Shown: in pieces, positions 42,008-51,434 of the stretch
Layout of the letters: every line of letters begins with the position of its first letter
How positions within the stretch are numbered: the first letter of the stretch is position 1
The notes under the pieces: model-generated
Database searches by the model: none
Told to the model about the DNA's origin: nothing
What the model saw: only the letters and a program-made list of their open reading frames with translations
Assembly: GCF_007474545.1 (NCBI RefSeq)
Contig: NZ_VKOG01000006.1
Coordinates: forward strand, 124,001 to 188,000
Reading direction: 5' to 3'
Source: Chryseobacterium binzhouense
Lineage (GTDB): Bacteria > Bacteroidota > Bacteroidia > Flavobacteriales > Weeksellaceae
Length of the DNA stretch: 64,000 bases
Made by a program: the position numbers and the translations under genes

Positions 42008-45000
42008 TCAATCCGGACAAGCTTGATTTTCAAAACAGTGCCACGCAGGATTAGCGTCCCCAGACTTCAAAGCATAAATTTTAAGACATTTTGCCTGAAT
42101 ATCGTATACCATCATTCCGATAACCGGATTGGTAATATTGCTGAGTGATGCAGTATCCGCAACCCTATTGATAACAAATCCTTTTTCTTTTGACTCAATG
42201 ACGCTCCATGCACTTTCTCTTACCATCGGCCAGTTTCCGTTATCGGCTCCTGCTGCAGATAATGCTGTAACACCATGCTTTGCAGGAAATGTAGCTCCTG
42301 CATTCGTTACTGCCGGTTTGTAACATCTTGAAGAACTAACCGTAATAGAAAATGTCTGAACAGGCGAAGTATCAACGCCTCCATTAGCTACACCGCCATC
42401 ATCCTGAATTCTAACACTTACAGCAGCAGTTCCTGCCGCATTTGCCGCAACCGTATACTGAAGCTGACCTGCTGCATTTACAGAAGGCTGTACACTAAAC
42501 ATTGCATTGTTGTTATTGGTAACAATAAAACTAATATTTTGTACAGATTCGTTCGCAGGTCCGCGGCTGATATTGGTAGCCCATCCAGGAACTGTATAAG
42601 CAACTGGAGATCCGCTTTGTGTATGTGCCTGATCTGCTCCTTTTGTGAATGAAGGTGCATCATTTACAGGAGTTATGGTAACCGTAATAGAGGTTGGATT
42701 AGAGATGAATCCTCCGTTGCTTTCTACTGTGTAAAAAATAGAATCGGTGCCAAAATAATCAGCAACAGGTGTAAAGGTAACATTTCCACTGTTATCAACA
42801 CTCCAGCTTCCATTTGTTGTCGTCACTGAAACCTGACGTCCTGGAGTTGACGGATCAAGATCTACCGTTCCTGCATTGATGCTTCCGGTAGGTACCGTAT
42901 CATTTAATAAAATATTAAAGGTCACAGGATTGTCTTCCAAAGTATTTGCTGTATCAGGATTAGATACCGGATTATTCACTAAAATTCCAAAATTAACATT
43001 GGTATTATTGGTATTATTTCCGGCGGTTACTACAAGGAATCCATTAGTTGTACTTCCACCTGTTAAGGAATTCGCCGCATCGTTATCAATCGCCCCGTTG
43101 AATGTAGCACCAGACGGAAGGTCTGATGTAACAGGCACTGCTATACCATCACCATAAGGTGTTGTTTTGATGAATATCCTATAAAAATTTGCTGTGGTAT
43201 TTGCAAGATAACTAAATTTATAAGTCCCATCCGGAGCTATTGTTACTGATGAAATAGCGTTATAAGGAGCTGTATTTGAAGTTAATACCGCATATAATTG
43301 CTGACCTCCAATCTGCGAAATAGGAATCCCATCTACTTTCTGAGGACTTACAGATCCATTCTGGTCATTATAAACAGTTCCTGAGATTTCATTGTTCACA
43401 TTATTAGATATGGCAAGTGTACGGCAAACCTGTGTTCCCGTAACGCACGAATTGGTTGGCGTAGCACAAACGTTGTAATTTGACCCGTCTTGTCCCGCAT
43501 TATTAAAATTCACTAAAATTGAATCAGTACCCTGCCCTGAAGTAATGGTAGCTCCTGTAGGAACCGTCCAAGTATATCCAGTTGCACCGGAAATACCGGT
43601 AAGAGTAAAGCTTACACTACTCTGGTCATCTCCGAAGGAAGTATAGAATACAGTAATGGTTACATTATCTACGGAAGCCGTGGGTGCCGTTCCTGTATTA
43701 TAAGCTGTACGAATTCTCAACCCTGTATTTGCAAAGTCAGCAGGTGTCCAGCTTGCTCCCCAAAGATTAGCATTGCCTCCGTAATTAACAGTACCTGCAG
43801 CTGTAGCCCAGTTTGCTGCTGTATTTGCTAAATTTGTACCCGTTACTGTTCCGTTTCTTAATAGTTGTACAGTATTATCTCGTACAGCACTTGTGCTACT
43901 GCGAAGTATACCTACTTGTATTCCGGTAATAGTAGACAGCGCAGGTATTGCGGAAGTAAGATTCGGGAATGAAATATCTAAATTCTGCGATAAAGTATTT
44001 GTAGATGATAAAGCTACAGATGCACTATTGTTATTAGCAGTTATGGCATTACCCGGATTTGTCCAAGCTACACCAGTTCCGGAATTAACAGCAGAGATGC
44101 CGTTCTGCGCACCTGTGCTTAATATTGAACCATTTTGTCCCGTTGAGCTGCTTATTACTCCTGTTCCAGTAATGCTGCTTGCCGAAGAAACTGTTGCAGT
44201 TACCGGTGTACGACCTGTTTCGCATCCATTATTCGGATTATAGAATGAAACATAATAAGTTGTCGTCCCTGATATATTTGGTGTTGTAAAAGAAGGACCA
44301 GTTGCAAGAGGGCTTCCGCCTGTAGGAGCTGAGTACCATCGGTATTGCTGATTTCCTTGTGCTCCGGATGCCGTAAGAACAACCGTACCTGCCTCACAAC
44401 GACTTGCTCCCGTTACATTTACCGGATCTACATAAGCTGTATGGGAAGCGGATATTGTATCTTCATAAAGTCCGGGTGTTGCAGCGGTGGCAGTATTAGT
44501 AATTGTACCCTGTGCATTGCAATTTACTGTAACATCAAAAGTAATTGTAGCTTGTACCCCCGGTAATAAAGTAATGTTATCACCGCTTACAATCACATTG
44601 GGCGGAACACCATTGATCAAGGTGCCTCCTGAAAGAGCATTGGTCTTATTTTGCGCTGCCTGAGAAAGTGTATATTGTAAAAGGATGTCATCTACAGTTA
44701 CAGTTCTGGTTCCCCATGCAGTTCCGCTATTAACCAATCGTATACGCATATCACCTGTTAAATATGAAGAGTTAATTGGTGCACTGAAAGTACCACTTGT
44801 TGTACCAGTTATTGTTCCGATAGAAAAATAATTGGATCCGTTTGGTGAAACCTGCACGTCTAAGGTTCCGCCAACAGCACTTTGAGTATAGACAAATGAA
44901 AGTGTTGCACTTGTTGCTCTGGTAAGATTGGCTGTTCTTTCAATTCCTCTTCCAACAGGCAAAGTAACAAAGTTTAAGCGATTTCCGGTAATAGATATTT

Positions 45001-46060
45001 GTCCGGCTGCAGGGTTTGTGGTTTCGCCTATTTCTGCCCATTCATTTTTCCATAAAGCTGTACCATTGTTACGGGCATAAGATACCGAGTTAAAATTATC
45101 TGCCACATTCTCATTCACACTTGCAGCAGGAACGGAAATAGTTGTACTGTTTGGCACATAAGTAAGTCCTGCCGGAAGAGGGTCTGTAAGTGTAACATTT
45201 TCAGAAGTACTTCCTAAATTATCCAGAACCATAGTGTATTTCCTTGTTTCACCTCCCACAAAATAATTGCTATCAGCGGTTTTATTGATATACATCAATT
45301 TCACAGGGTTTCTTACGCTTGTAGGATTAGAGAAAGTACCTCCCGCAGTACCAAATTGTACTGAATACTGACGAGAAGTTCCTGTATTGCTTTTACCTAA
45401 AGCAAAAGTAACTTTGGTATAAGGGAATTTGTATTGTGCAATAAATGCTGCAGTATTTTCAAATGTCACATTCGTTAAATCCCCTGTAATTCCTCCAAAT
45501 CTTGTCCTTCCGGATGGTTGCTGGCTGATCGTCAATCCACTGGTAGCATCAACCTGATAGGTAGAATAACCTCCAACTTCTACGAATTCACTACCATCAA
45601 TATCTACCGAAGTAAAATAATACTCCGAAATATAGGCTCTGTTATTGGTAATTACTTCATAGAATTCTAATTCAAATAGAGCAAAACCTCCCGCTGTATT
45701 GGTAGTGATAAAAGGCTGAAACCTTGCCGGAAGTCCAACTGTTTCACTATCCAAAGTGGTAATTGCAGCTCCATTGAGTTCTTTAATGGTAAGGATACCA
45801 TAAATAGTAATACCATTGGTCGTAAGAAGATTATCATACCGCCAGACAGAACCTGCAGAAAGACCACCATTACCCGCGTTCGTAATCAGTGTCCTATTAG
45901 AATTGAGGAAACTGAGGTTTTGTCCCGGAATTGCTAAAACAAAAGAATTTGGTTGTTGAGCAGAAGCTGTGAAATAATTGAGTATTACAAGCATTGCTAT
46001 TAATAAACTCCTGATTTTCTTCAGGTGATTATCTTTAAAAATATAGTTTTTCATTATCAT
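42008..46060 (-). CDS. Giant surface protein with DUF11, Ig-like and cadherin-like domains
   Basis: A 1350-residue exported protein, likely an adhesin or surface-layer component. Signal peptide about 10-35 (IRSLLIAMLVILNYFTASA before QQ); start may be the first or second ATG (46060 or 46054). Domains in order: N-terminal beta region; DUF11 repeat (about 253-312, YINKTADSNYFVGGETRKYTMVLDN); an adhesin-type beta region; Ig-like domain (about 550-620, SRCEAGTVVLTASGAQGNQQYRWYSAPTGG); PKD-like part (GATGYTWTVPTGATI); SdrD/carboxypeptidase-like B domain (NEISGTVYNDQNGSV); cadherin-like tandem-95 repeat (about 1035-1130, NPDTANTLEDNPVTFNILLNDT); and a C-terminal module HGVTALSAAGADNGNWPMVRESAWSVIESKEKGFVINR...GMMVYD, in place of a T9SS tail. 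Composition is normal for the genome. Confidence 0.8.
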   Translation of the reverse strand: MIMKNYIFKDNHLKKIRSLLIAMLVILNYFTASAQQPNSFVLAIPGQNLSFLNSNRTLITNAGNGGLSAGSVWRYDNLLTTNGITIYGILTIKELNGAAITTLDSETVGLPARFQPFITTNTAGGFALFELEFYEVITNNRAYISEYYFTSVDIDGSEFVEVGGYSTYQVDATSGLTISQQPSGRTRFGGITGDLTNVTFENTAAFIAQYKFPYTKVTFALGKSNTGTSRQYSVQFGTAGGTFSNPTSVRNPVKLMYINKTADSNYFVGGETRKYTMVLDNLGSTSENVTLTDPLPAGLTYVPNSTTISVPAASVNENVADNFNSVSYARNNGTALWKNEWAEIGETTNPAAGQISITGNRLNFVTLPVGRGIERTANLTRATSATLSFVYTQSAVGGTLDVQVSPNGSNYFSIGTITGTTSGTFSAPINSSYLTGDMRIRLVNSGTAWGTRTVTVDDILLQYTLSQAAQNKTNALSGGTLINGVPPNVIVSGDNITLLPGVQATITFDVTVNCNAQGTITNTATAATPGLYEDTISASHTAYVDPVNVTGASRCEAGTVVLTASGAQGNQQYRWYSAPTGGSPLATGPSFTTPNISGTTTYYVSFYNPNNGCETGRTPVTATVSSASSITGTGVISSSTGQNGSILSTGAQNGISAVNSGTGVAWTNPGNAITANNNSASVALSSTNTLSQNLDISFPNLTSAIPALSTITGIQVGILRSSTSAVRDNTVQLLRNGTVTGTNLANTAANWATAAGTVNYGGNANLWGASWTPADFANTGLRIRTAYNTGTAPTASVDNVTITVFYTSFGDDQSSVSFTLTGISGATGYTWTVPTGATITSGQGTDSILVNFNNAGQDGSNYNVCATPTNSCVTGTQVCRTLAISNNVNNEISGTVYNDQNGSVSPQKVDGIPISQIGGQQLYAVLTSNTAPYNAISSVTIAPDGTYKFSYLANTTANFYRIFIKTTPYGDGIAVPVTSDLPSGATFNGAIDNDAANSLTGGSTTNGFLVVTAGNNTNNTNVNFGILVNNPVSNPDTANTLEDNPVTFNILLNDTVPTGSINAGTVDLDPSTPGRQVSVTTTNGSWSVDNSGNVTFTPVADYFGTDSIFYTVESNGGFISNPTSITVTITPVNDAPSFTKGADQAHTQSGSPVAYTVPGWATNISRGPANESVQNISFIVTNNNNAMFSVQPSVNAAGQLQYTVAANAAGTAAVSVRIQDDGGVANGGVDTSPVQTFSITVSSSRCYKPAVTNAGATFPAKHGVTALSAAGADNGNWPMVRESAWSVIESKEKGFVINRVADTASLSNITNPVIGMMVYDIQAKCLKIYALKSGDANPAWHCFENQACPD

Positions 46061-46157
46061 GATAAAAAATCAGAGCACCGCATTACGGGGCTTATTCTGA
46101 CGTTAAAAGTTTTCAAGTATAAAATAAATTGATATCAGAAAGTAATATTCTGAATGT

Positions 46158-46709
46158 TTACGCAAATCCGGGCGGAGGTCTTGTTAGAAAATATTCCTTG
46201 CTTCTATAAAAAACAGGTGTGGATGTATAGAAAAATTTATTTCTTTCAAAAAGAAAAATTATATCAAAACGGTTATCGTTTTTTGCAGCAACACCATACT
46301 TTGATGAATCATTTTGTAAAACTAAAGATTTTTGAAAAGAATCATATTGCCTAAAATACCGATCATCATCCGTATTTTTAAAGAAATTCTGTAATACATT
46401 TTGAAAATGATCTCCTGAAGCGCGCCTGTACTGCCTATGTGTGAGAGTCTTATTTTTTTTATGGTAAGGTTTTCTCTTAAATGAATTTTTATCCGAGCCT
46501 TTATGGTTGTGAGATTCTCCGGATGAAGCTGTAACCGATGAAAGTGAATTTTTTAAATTTTCTGTAGCAACAATAGACTTTTCAGCAATAATTTTAGCAT
46601 CACCGATGACATAAATTTGCGCTGAGATATTAACGAATGACAAAAAAAGAATGAGACTTATCAAAAATTTTTTTTTGATATTTATGCCCTTCCTGTAAAA
46701 AGCAAACAT
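46158..46709 (-). CDS. Exported His/Lys-rich protein, C-terminal RPPPGFA
   Basis: A 183-residue protein. A hydrophobic segment at about 15-29 (FLISLILFLSFVNISA before QIYVIGD) is a signal peptide, with a longer than normal basic front (MFAFYRKGINIKKK); initiation nearer the signal is possible but no better start is obvious. The middle is very basic and His-rich (SHNHKGSDKNSFKRKPYHKKNKTLTHRQYRR). The end, YRSKEYFLTRPPPGFA, resembles the IFHPPLS end of the Cys-rich protein at 19432 in being a short PP tail. May bind metal; function not known. Promoter -7 at 46738-46745. Confidence 0.5.
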   Translation of the reverse strand: MFAFYRKGINIKKKFLISLILFLSFVNISAQIYVIGDAKIIAEKSIVATENLKNSLSSVTASSGESHNHKGSDKNSFKRKPYHKKNKTLTHRQYRRASGDHFQNVLQNFFKNTDDDRYFRQYDSFQKSLVLQNDSSKYGVAAKNDNRFDIIFLFERNKFFYTSTPVFYRSKEYFLTRPPPGFA

Positions 46710-46737
46710 TATAAAAGTGCTATTTGTTTATTTTTGG

Positions 46738-46745
46738 CAAATCTA
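46738..46745 (-). promoter_or_regulatory. -7 element of the His/Lys-rich protein gene
   Basis: Minus strand reads TAGATTTG, predicted leader about 25 nt. Confidence 0.5.
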
Positions 46746-46848
46746 CATTTTATTTTAGAATAAATTAAATTAAAAAGTATCGTAATTTATTATATATTAA
46801 TAATATTTAATAAAATAACATGATTTTTATCATTTTACCAAAATACAG

Positions 46849-46860
46849 ATACCTAGGTAT
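46849..46860. promoter_or_regulatory. 12-bp palindrome ATACCTAGGTAT
   Basis: Perfect dyad about 105 bp upstream of the -7 element for the gene at 46158-46709, in an otherwise featureless AT-rich 279-bp gap (46710-46988). Possible regulator site. Confidence 0.3.
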
Positions 46861-46988
46861 GTCCATATTTTAATATTATGTCTAAAGTATCGGTAGAAAT
46901 ATTAGTCAATAACAAAAATGCCTGATTTGTCAACCAAGCAAAAAGACTACTGTAAAGTAAGATAAATATAACCTATAGGTAAGAGTAA

Positions 46989-48014
46989 CTATTTACGGTT
47001 TACAAAATTCATAATGATTTGATTAAACTCCTCTTTCCTGTCTATTACAACATTGATCGGCCAGTAATAAACCAAATCTCTCAGATAATCAAAAGTTTTA
47101 AGACGAACATAATCTTTTTCGGTAGTAAGAATCAGTTTATATTCACCCATTTTTTTGTACTCTGCCAAAATATTTTTAATGTCAGAGTCAGAAAAATTAT
47201 GGTGATCTCTGAATTTTAGATGTTTCACTCGCTGAGAAAACTTCGCAAGATGTGCCAGTAAAGGTTTAGGATTCGCAATTCCTGTAATCAAAAGAATATC
47301 GTAATAATTCAGATTATTATCAGGCAGCATTTTATCTCTTGAATAAACGTTTTCATCATATCCAATGGAAGAGAAAAATACTTTTTGATGAGCTGTTGGT
47401 TTTATTCTGGAAATATAATAGCGTTTTGTTTCTTCCGTTAACTCATCCGGACATTTGCTAACCATAATAATGTCGGCTCTTTTAGCTCCCGACCTTGATT
47501 CTCTCAAATCTCCCGCAGGAAGAATATGATCTTTAAAATAAGGATCATTGAAGTCGGTCATAAGAATATTAAAGCCTGCTTTGATGGGTCTGTGCTGCAT
47601 TGCGTCATCCAGAATCAGAACATCCAGATCCATATCATCAATCACCTTTTTTGCTCCGGGAACTCTTTCTTCCGAAACTGCGATTACAAAACGGTTTTTA
47701 AAACGCTCAAAAAGCTGCATCGCTTCATCGCCAACAGTTTTATAATTGCTTTCATAATTGGTTACTTCATACCCTTTTGTCAATCTTCCGTATCCTCTGG
47801 AAAGAACGCCGGTTCTGTAATTTTTTGACAAAGATTTTGCCAGATACATCACCATAGGAGACTTTCCGCTTCCGCCCACAGACAGATTACCGACATTGAT
47901 AATCGGCGTTTTAAATTTAGTAGATTTAAAAATTCCCAGATCATACATCGTATTACGAAAACCCGTAACCATGTGAAAACCTAAAGAAAAAGGATAGAGA
48001 TACCATCTTTTCAT
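46989..48014 (-). CDS. lpxK: Tetraacyldisaccharide 4'-kinase LpxK
   Basis: Sixth enzyme of lipid A synthesis: phosphorylates the 4' position of tetraacyldisaccharide 1-phosphate to give lipid IVA, at the cytoplasmic face of the inner membrane. 341 residues, P-loop at 47-52 in INVGNLSVGGSGKSPMVMYLA, then SRGYGR, GDEAMQL and LDDAMQHR (catalytic Asp region) in the usual order. N-terminal hydrophobic segment LYPFSLGFHMVTGF anchors it. A TATTTTTG element ends 8 bp before the ATG. The MsbA-type exporter at 49408, which could flip the product, is nearby but on the other strand. Confidence 0.95.
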   Translation of the reverse strand: MKRWYLYPFSLGFHMVTGFRNTMYDLGIFKSTKFKTPIINVGNLSVGGSGKSPMVMYLAKSLSKNYRTGVLSRGYGRLTKGYEVTNYESNYKTVGDEAMQLFERFKNRFVIAVSEERVPGAKKVIDDMDLDVLILDDAMQHRPIKAGFNILMTDFNDPYFKDHILPAGDLRESRSGAKRADIIMVSKCPDELTEETKRYYISRIKPTAHQKVFFSSIGYDENVYSRDKMLPDNNLNYYDILLITGIANPKPLLAHLAKFSQRVKHLKFRDHHNFSDSDIKNILAEYKKMGEYKLILTTEKDYVRLKTFDYLRDLVYYWPINVVIDRKEEFNQIIMNFVNRK

Positions 48015-48021
48015 ACGTTGG

Positions 48022-48029
48022 CAAAAATA
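48022..48029 (-). promoter_or_regulatory. lpxK -7 element close to the start codon
   Basis: Minus strand reads TATTTTTG, ending 8 bp before the ATG at 48014; little or no leader predicted. No good -33 box. Confidence 0.45.
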
Positions 48030-48108
48030 AGAATTTTAAAAACTATCTGATGATGTTTTTAGTCAGTTTTTACAAAATATTCACATCAATATTTACATTA
48101 AATTAAAG

Positions 48109-48116
48109 TATTTTTG
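48109..48116 (+). promoter_or_regulatory. truA -7 element
   Basis: TATTTTTG, about 49 bp before the truA TTG; divergent from the lpxK promoter in a 150-bp gap. Confidence 0.45.
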
Positions 48117-48164
48117 CAAATAGATTTTTAAAAAAACCTCATCTTGAATTAAAACATATCAGCT

Positions 48165-48899
48165 TTGAGATATTTTATAGAATTTTCATACAACGGTAAA
48201 AATTATTTCGGTTATCAGATTCAGCCAAAAGACATTTCGGTACAGGAAGAGCTTGAAAAAGCACTTTCTACCATTCTTAGAGAACCTATCAAAACCACAG
48301 GAGCAGGACGTACCGACACAGGAGTTCATGCAAAAAAAATGTTTGCTCATTTTGATACCAGTCAAGATTTATCTCCACAGCTTGTACATCAACTCAACAG
48401 TTTTTTACCGAATGATATCGCTGTTTATAAAATATTTAAGGTAAAAGATGACTTTCATGCCCGATTTGATGCTACTTTCAGAACGTATGAATATTACATT
48501 TCATTAGAAAAAAATCCTTTCACACAGGATTCTGCATGGCAACATTGGAGAAGACCATTAGACATCAATAAAATGAATGAAGCCTGCAGAATTTTATTTG
48601 ATTACGAAGATTTCACAAGTTTTGCCAAGCTTCATACCGATAACAAAACCAATCTTTGCTCCATCTATAAAGCCGAATGGGAGCAAAACGGAGCAGAATT
48701 AAAATTTACTGTTTCAGCCAATCGTTTTTTAAGAAATATGGTAAGAGCAATTGTAGGAACTATGGTAGATATCGGCGCAGGCAAAATTCAGCCAGAAGAC
48801 CTTCGGAATATCATAGAAAATAAAAACCGTAATTCTGCAGGTACATCAGCACCTGCTCACGGACTTTTTTTGGTAGATGTAGGATATGATTTTGAATAA
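48165..48899 (+). CDS. truA: tRNA pseudouridine synthase A
   Basis: Makes pseudouridine at positions 38-40 of tRNA anticodon stems. 244 residues. The start is TTG at 48165 (MRYFIEFSYNGKNYFGYQIQP): the in-frame stop TAA at 48150 leaves no ATG before it, and the next codons are the normal family start. Catalytic D51 is in GAGRTDTGVHA; the second domain has ANRFLRNMVRAIVGTMVDIGAGK. Full length. 30 bp before a small membrane-protein gene, with the ABC exporter after that, likely a loose operon. Confidence 0.93.
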   Translation: MRYFIEFSYNGKNYFGYQIQPKDISVQEELEKALSTILREPIKTTGAGRTDTGVHAKKMFAHFDTSQDLSPQLVHQLNSFLPNDIAVYKIFKVKDDFHARFDATFRTYEYYISLEKNPFTQDSAWQHWRRPLDINKMNEACRILFDYEDFTSFAKLHTDNKTNLCSIYKAEWEQNGAELKFTVSANRFLRNMVRAIVGTMVDIGAGKIQPEDLRNIIENKNRNSAGTSAPAHGLFLVDVGYDFE

Positions 48900-48929
48900 A
48901 TACTTATATTCGCTATAAAAAACTTAATC

Positions 48930-49283
48930 ATGTTGTCTATTTTCATTGCTATTGCAGCCTACAGGTATTATGCCGGATTAGCCGAAAAGTTCGGTAAAAC
49001 AAAATGGCATTTCGGTCTTTTGGCGGTCGTTATTTATTTTGGGTTTCAGGTATTATTCCTTTTTTCTTACTCATTTTATGTAGCTGTTTCCAATCCGGAC
49101 TCCTTGAATGACAATAATTATGCAGGATTTTCATCAATGAATATGATAAGCTGGATTTTTGCCATCGCGGCTGTTTATGGATTTTATAAAATTCTTGAAA
49201 AAAGATTCGAAAGAGGAATAATAAAAACTAATGTAAGTGAAATTGAAGAAATTGGATCTGATCCAACTAAAAACTTTCATTAG
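48930..49283 (+). CDS. Small membrane protein of unknown function
   Basis: A 117-residue protein with three hydrophobic segments at about 1-15, 29-52 and 71-89 (MLSIFIAIAAYRYY; WHFGLLAVVIYFGFQVLFLFSYSFYVAV; MISWIFAIAAVYGFYKIL), and a polar C-terminal tail with EIEEIGSDPTKNFH. The arginine/tyrosine-rich YRYYAGLAEKFGKTKWHFG loop is on one side. No motif recognised. 30 bp after truA and 124 bp before the ABC exporter gene on the same strand. Confidence 0.6.
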   Translation: MLSIFIAIAAYRYYAGLAEKFGKTKWHFGLLAVVIYFGFQVLFLFSYSFYVAVSNPDSLNDNNYAGFSSMNMISWIFAIAAVYGFYKILEKRFERGIIKTNVSEIEEIGSDPTKNFH

Positions 49284-49358
49284 AAACATTCATCAGGTCA
49301 ATAATCATCATCTGCAATTTTCTATCCAACTTCTTCGGGCATTCAATTTATAAAGCCG

Positions 49359-49366
49359 TATTTTTG
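49359..49366 (+). promoter_or_regulatory. -7 element of the ABC exporter gene
   Basis: TATTTTTG, predicted leader about 37 nt; -33 box not clear. Confidence 0.45.
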
Positions 49367-49407
49367 CAAAGATTTTTTTGATATAATTCCTTGCGAACCT
49401 TCGTACA

Positions 49408-51159
49408 ATGAAAAAACAAGACACTTGGGCGATTATTAAACGGCTTTTTTTTATCGGAATGAAATTCCGGTCCTGGTTTATTATTACCCTTATTATTTCT
49501 ATTATTTTATCTGTAGTTTCTACCTACCGACCCTATCTTACAATGCAGATTGTAGATAATGACATCACCAAGCTTAAAGATAAAGCTTTGATGATGAAGC
49601 ATATTTATATGCTGGTAGGATTGGTTTTTGCCGAAACTATTTTAAATTTCTTTCTGGTTTACTTTTCCAATTATATTTCTCAAAATGTGATCCGTGACAT
49701 CCGTGAAAGGCTGTATCATAAGCTGATTTATTTCAGGACAGCTTTTTTTGATAAAACTCCGATCGGGCAGTTGGTTACCAGAGCCGTAGGTGATGTTGAG
49801 ACTATTGCAACCGTTTACACAGACGGATTCCTTATGGTTTTCGGTGATGTACTCAGAATTGCTTTCGTATTATTTATGATGTTTCAGGTTGATGTGCACC
49901 TCAGCTATATTTCTTTGGCAATTTTACCATTGATGGTGGTGATCACAAGATTTTTTCAGAAAAGACTTAAAAAAGCTTTTGGAGATGAAAGATCATGGAC
50001 TGCGACACAAAACTCGTTTGTACAGGAACGATTAGCAGGAATGTCTATTATACAGGTTTTTAACAGACAGGAATCAGAATTTAGAAAGTTTGACGATATT
50101 AATATTACTCTGAAAAGCGCTTTATTGCGTACTGTATTTATCTTTTCTCTGTTTTTTCCTGTTGTGGAACTTATTTCGTCGCTGTTTATTGGTTTTGTGC
50201 TTTTTTACGGTGGTTACATTACCATCAGTGCAGGGGTTGTAATTGCATTTATTCAATTTATTTCCATGCTTATCCGTCCTTTGAGACAGATTGCAGATCG
50301 TTTCAACAACATTCAGCGCGGAATTGTAGGAGCTGAAAGAGTTTTAGGAATAATGGATGAAGATTACGCCATGACTAATACCGGAACGGTGAAAAAAGAC
50401 CATTTTGCAGGAAAAATTGATTTTAAAAATGTGCATTTTTCTTACGATGACAAACAGGAGGTTTTAAAAGGAATAGATTTTACAGTAAATCCCGGGGAAA
50501 CCGTTGCTATCGTAGGTGCAACCGGAGCAGGAAAATCTACCATCATTAGTTTAATCACAAGATTATATGACATCAATTCCGGAAAAATTCTAATTGACGA
50601 TATTGAGCTTAAAGATTACGAGCTGTATAATCTGAGAAGTCATATTGGTGTCGTTCTGCAGGATGTATTTCTCTTCCATGGAAGTATCTACGAAAACCTT
50701 GCTTTTGGTGATGATGAAATTACTTTAGACAAAATAAAAGCTGCGGCTAAAGAAATTGAAGTAGATCATTTTATTGAACAGCTTCCGGGAAGTTACGATT
50801 ATGTAGTAAGCGAAAGAGGGTCTTCAATTTCACTGGGACAGAGACAATTGCTGTCTTTCCTCAGAGCTTATCTTTCTGATCCTAAAATATTAATTCTGGA
50901 TGAGGCAACCTCATCTATTGACCATGAAAGTGAGAAATTAATACAGCGTGCAACGGAAAAAATCACACAAAACAGAACCTCCATTATTATCGCTCACAGA
51001 CTTTCTACAATAGAAAAAGCAGATAAAATTATCGTCATGGAACATGGTAAAATTGTTGAGGAAGGAAAACATCTGGAATTGTTAGACAAAAACGGCTATT
51101 ACTCAACTCTATATAAAGCTCAATTGAGACATGAAGTTGAAGAAGAGGCAAAGAAATAG
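49408..51159 (+). CDS. ABC exporter, fused permease-ATPase (MsbA/LmrA type)
   Basis: A 583-residue homodimeric half-transporter. Six membrane helices in residues ~18-300 (ABC_membrane domain), then the ATPase from about 335: Walker A GATGAGKST at 370-378, Q-loop VVLQDVFLFHGSIYENLAF, signature SLGQRQLLSFLRAYL (L476; LGQRQ replaces the usual SGGQ, as is common in this branch), Walker B ILILDEATSSID and switch His in IIAHRLST. Substrate may be lipid A core, another lipid or a drug; MsbA is a guess encouraged by nearby lpxK. A strong terminator follows. Confidence 0.9.
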   Translation: MKKQDTWAIIKRLFFIGMKFRSWFIITLIISIILSVVSTYRPYLTMQIVDNDITKLKDKALMMKHIYMLVGLVFAETILNFFLVYFSNYISQNVIRDIRERLYHKLIYFRTAFFDKTPIGQLVTRAVGDVETIATVYTDGFLMVFGDVLRIAFVLFMMFQVDVHLSYISLAILPLMVVITRFFQKRLKKAFGDERSWTATQNSFVQERLAGMSIIQVFNRQESEFRKFDDINITLKSALLRTVFIFSLFFPVVELISSLFIGFVLFYGGYITISAGVVIAFIQFISMLIRPLRQIADRFNNIQRGIVGAERVLGIMDEDYAMTNTGTVKKDHFAGKIDFKNVHFSYDDKQEVLKGIDFTVNPGETVAIVGATGAGKSTIISLITRLYDINSGKILIDDIELKDYELYNLRSHIGVVLQDVFLFHGSIYENLAFGDDEITLDKIKAAAKEIEVDHFIEQLPGSYDYVVSERGSSISLGQRQLLSFLRAYLSDPKILILDEATSSIDHESEKLIQRATEKITQNRTSIIIAHRLSTIEKADKIIVMEHGKIVEEGKHLELLDKNGYYSTLYKAQLRHEVEEEAKK

Positions 51160-51181
51160 AAAAAATATCATAAATACTACT

Positions 51182-51213
51182 AAAGTTTGAATCTCGGATT
51201 CAAACTTTTTTTT
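51182..51213 (+). terminator. Terminator after the ABC exporter gene
   Basis: A 12-bp stem, AAAGTTTGAATC (51182-51193) with GATTCAAACTTT (51197-51208), then Ts. Confidence 0.9.
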
Positions 51214-51434
51214 GTTAATAAGTCCGCTCAGTAACGTAAAATTGATATTCAGTTAATATTTAGTTAATATTAGCCTGTTTAGGTATAACTTTTGCATATA
51301 CTTAAAACCATTACAATACCCTCATTTTATCTGGAAAAATACGGTAATTTTAACAAAAATTACATTATACCATATATTACAAAGGGTAATACAATGTAAG
51401 CATATCAATTTTTAACTAAAACCAAAATAATAAG

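Noticed and set aside
44345-44566. Cys-rich plus-strand frame (CSRYIYRIYISCMGSGYCIFIKSGCCSGGSISNC) inside the DUF11 gene
   Set aside because: Cys-rich look arises from Thr/Ala-rich codons of the surface protein read in antisense.
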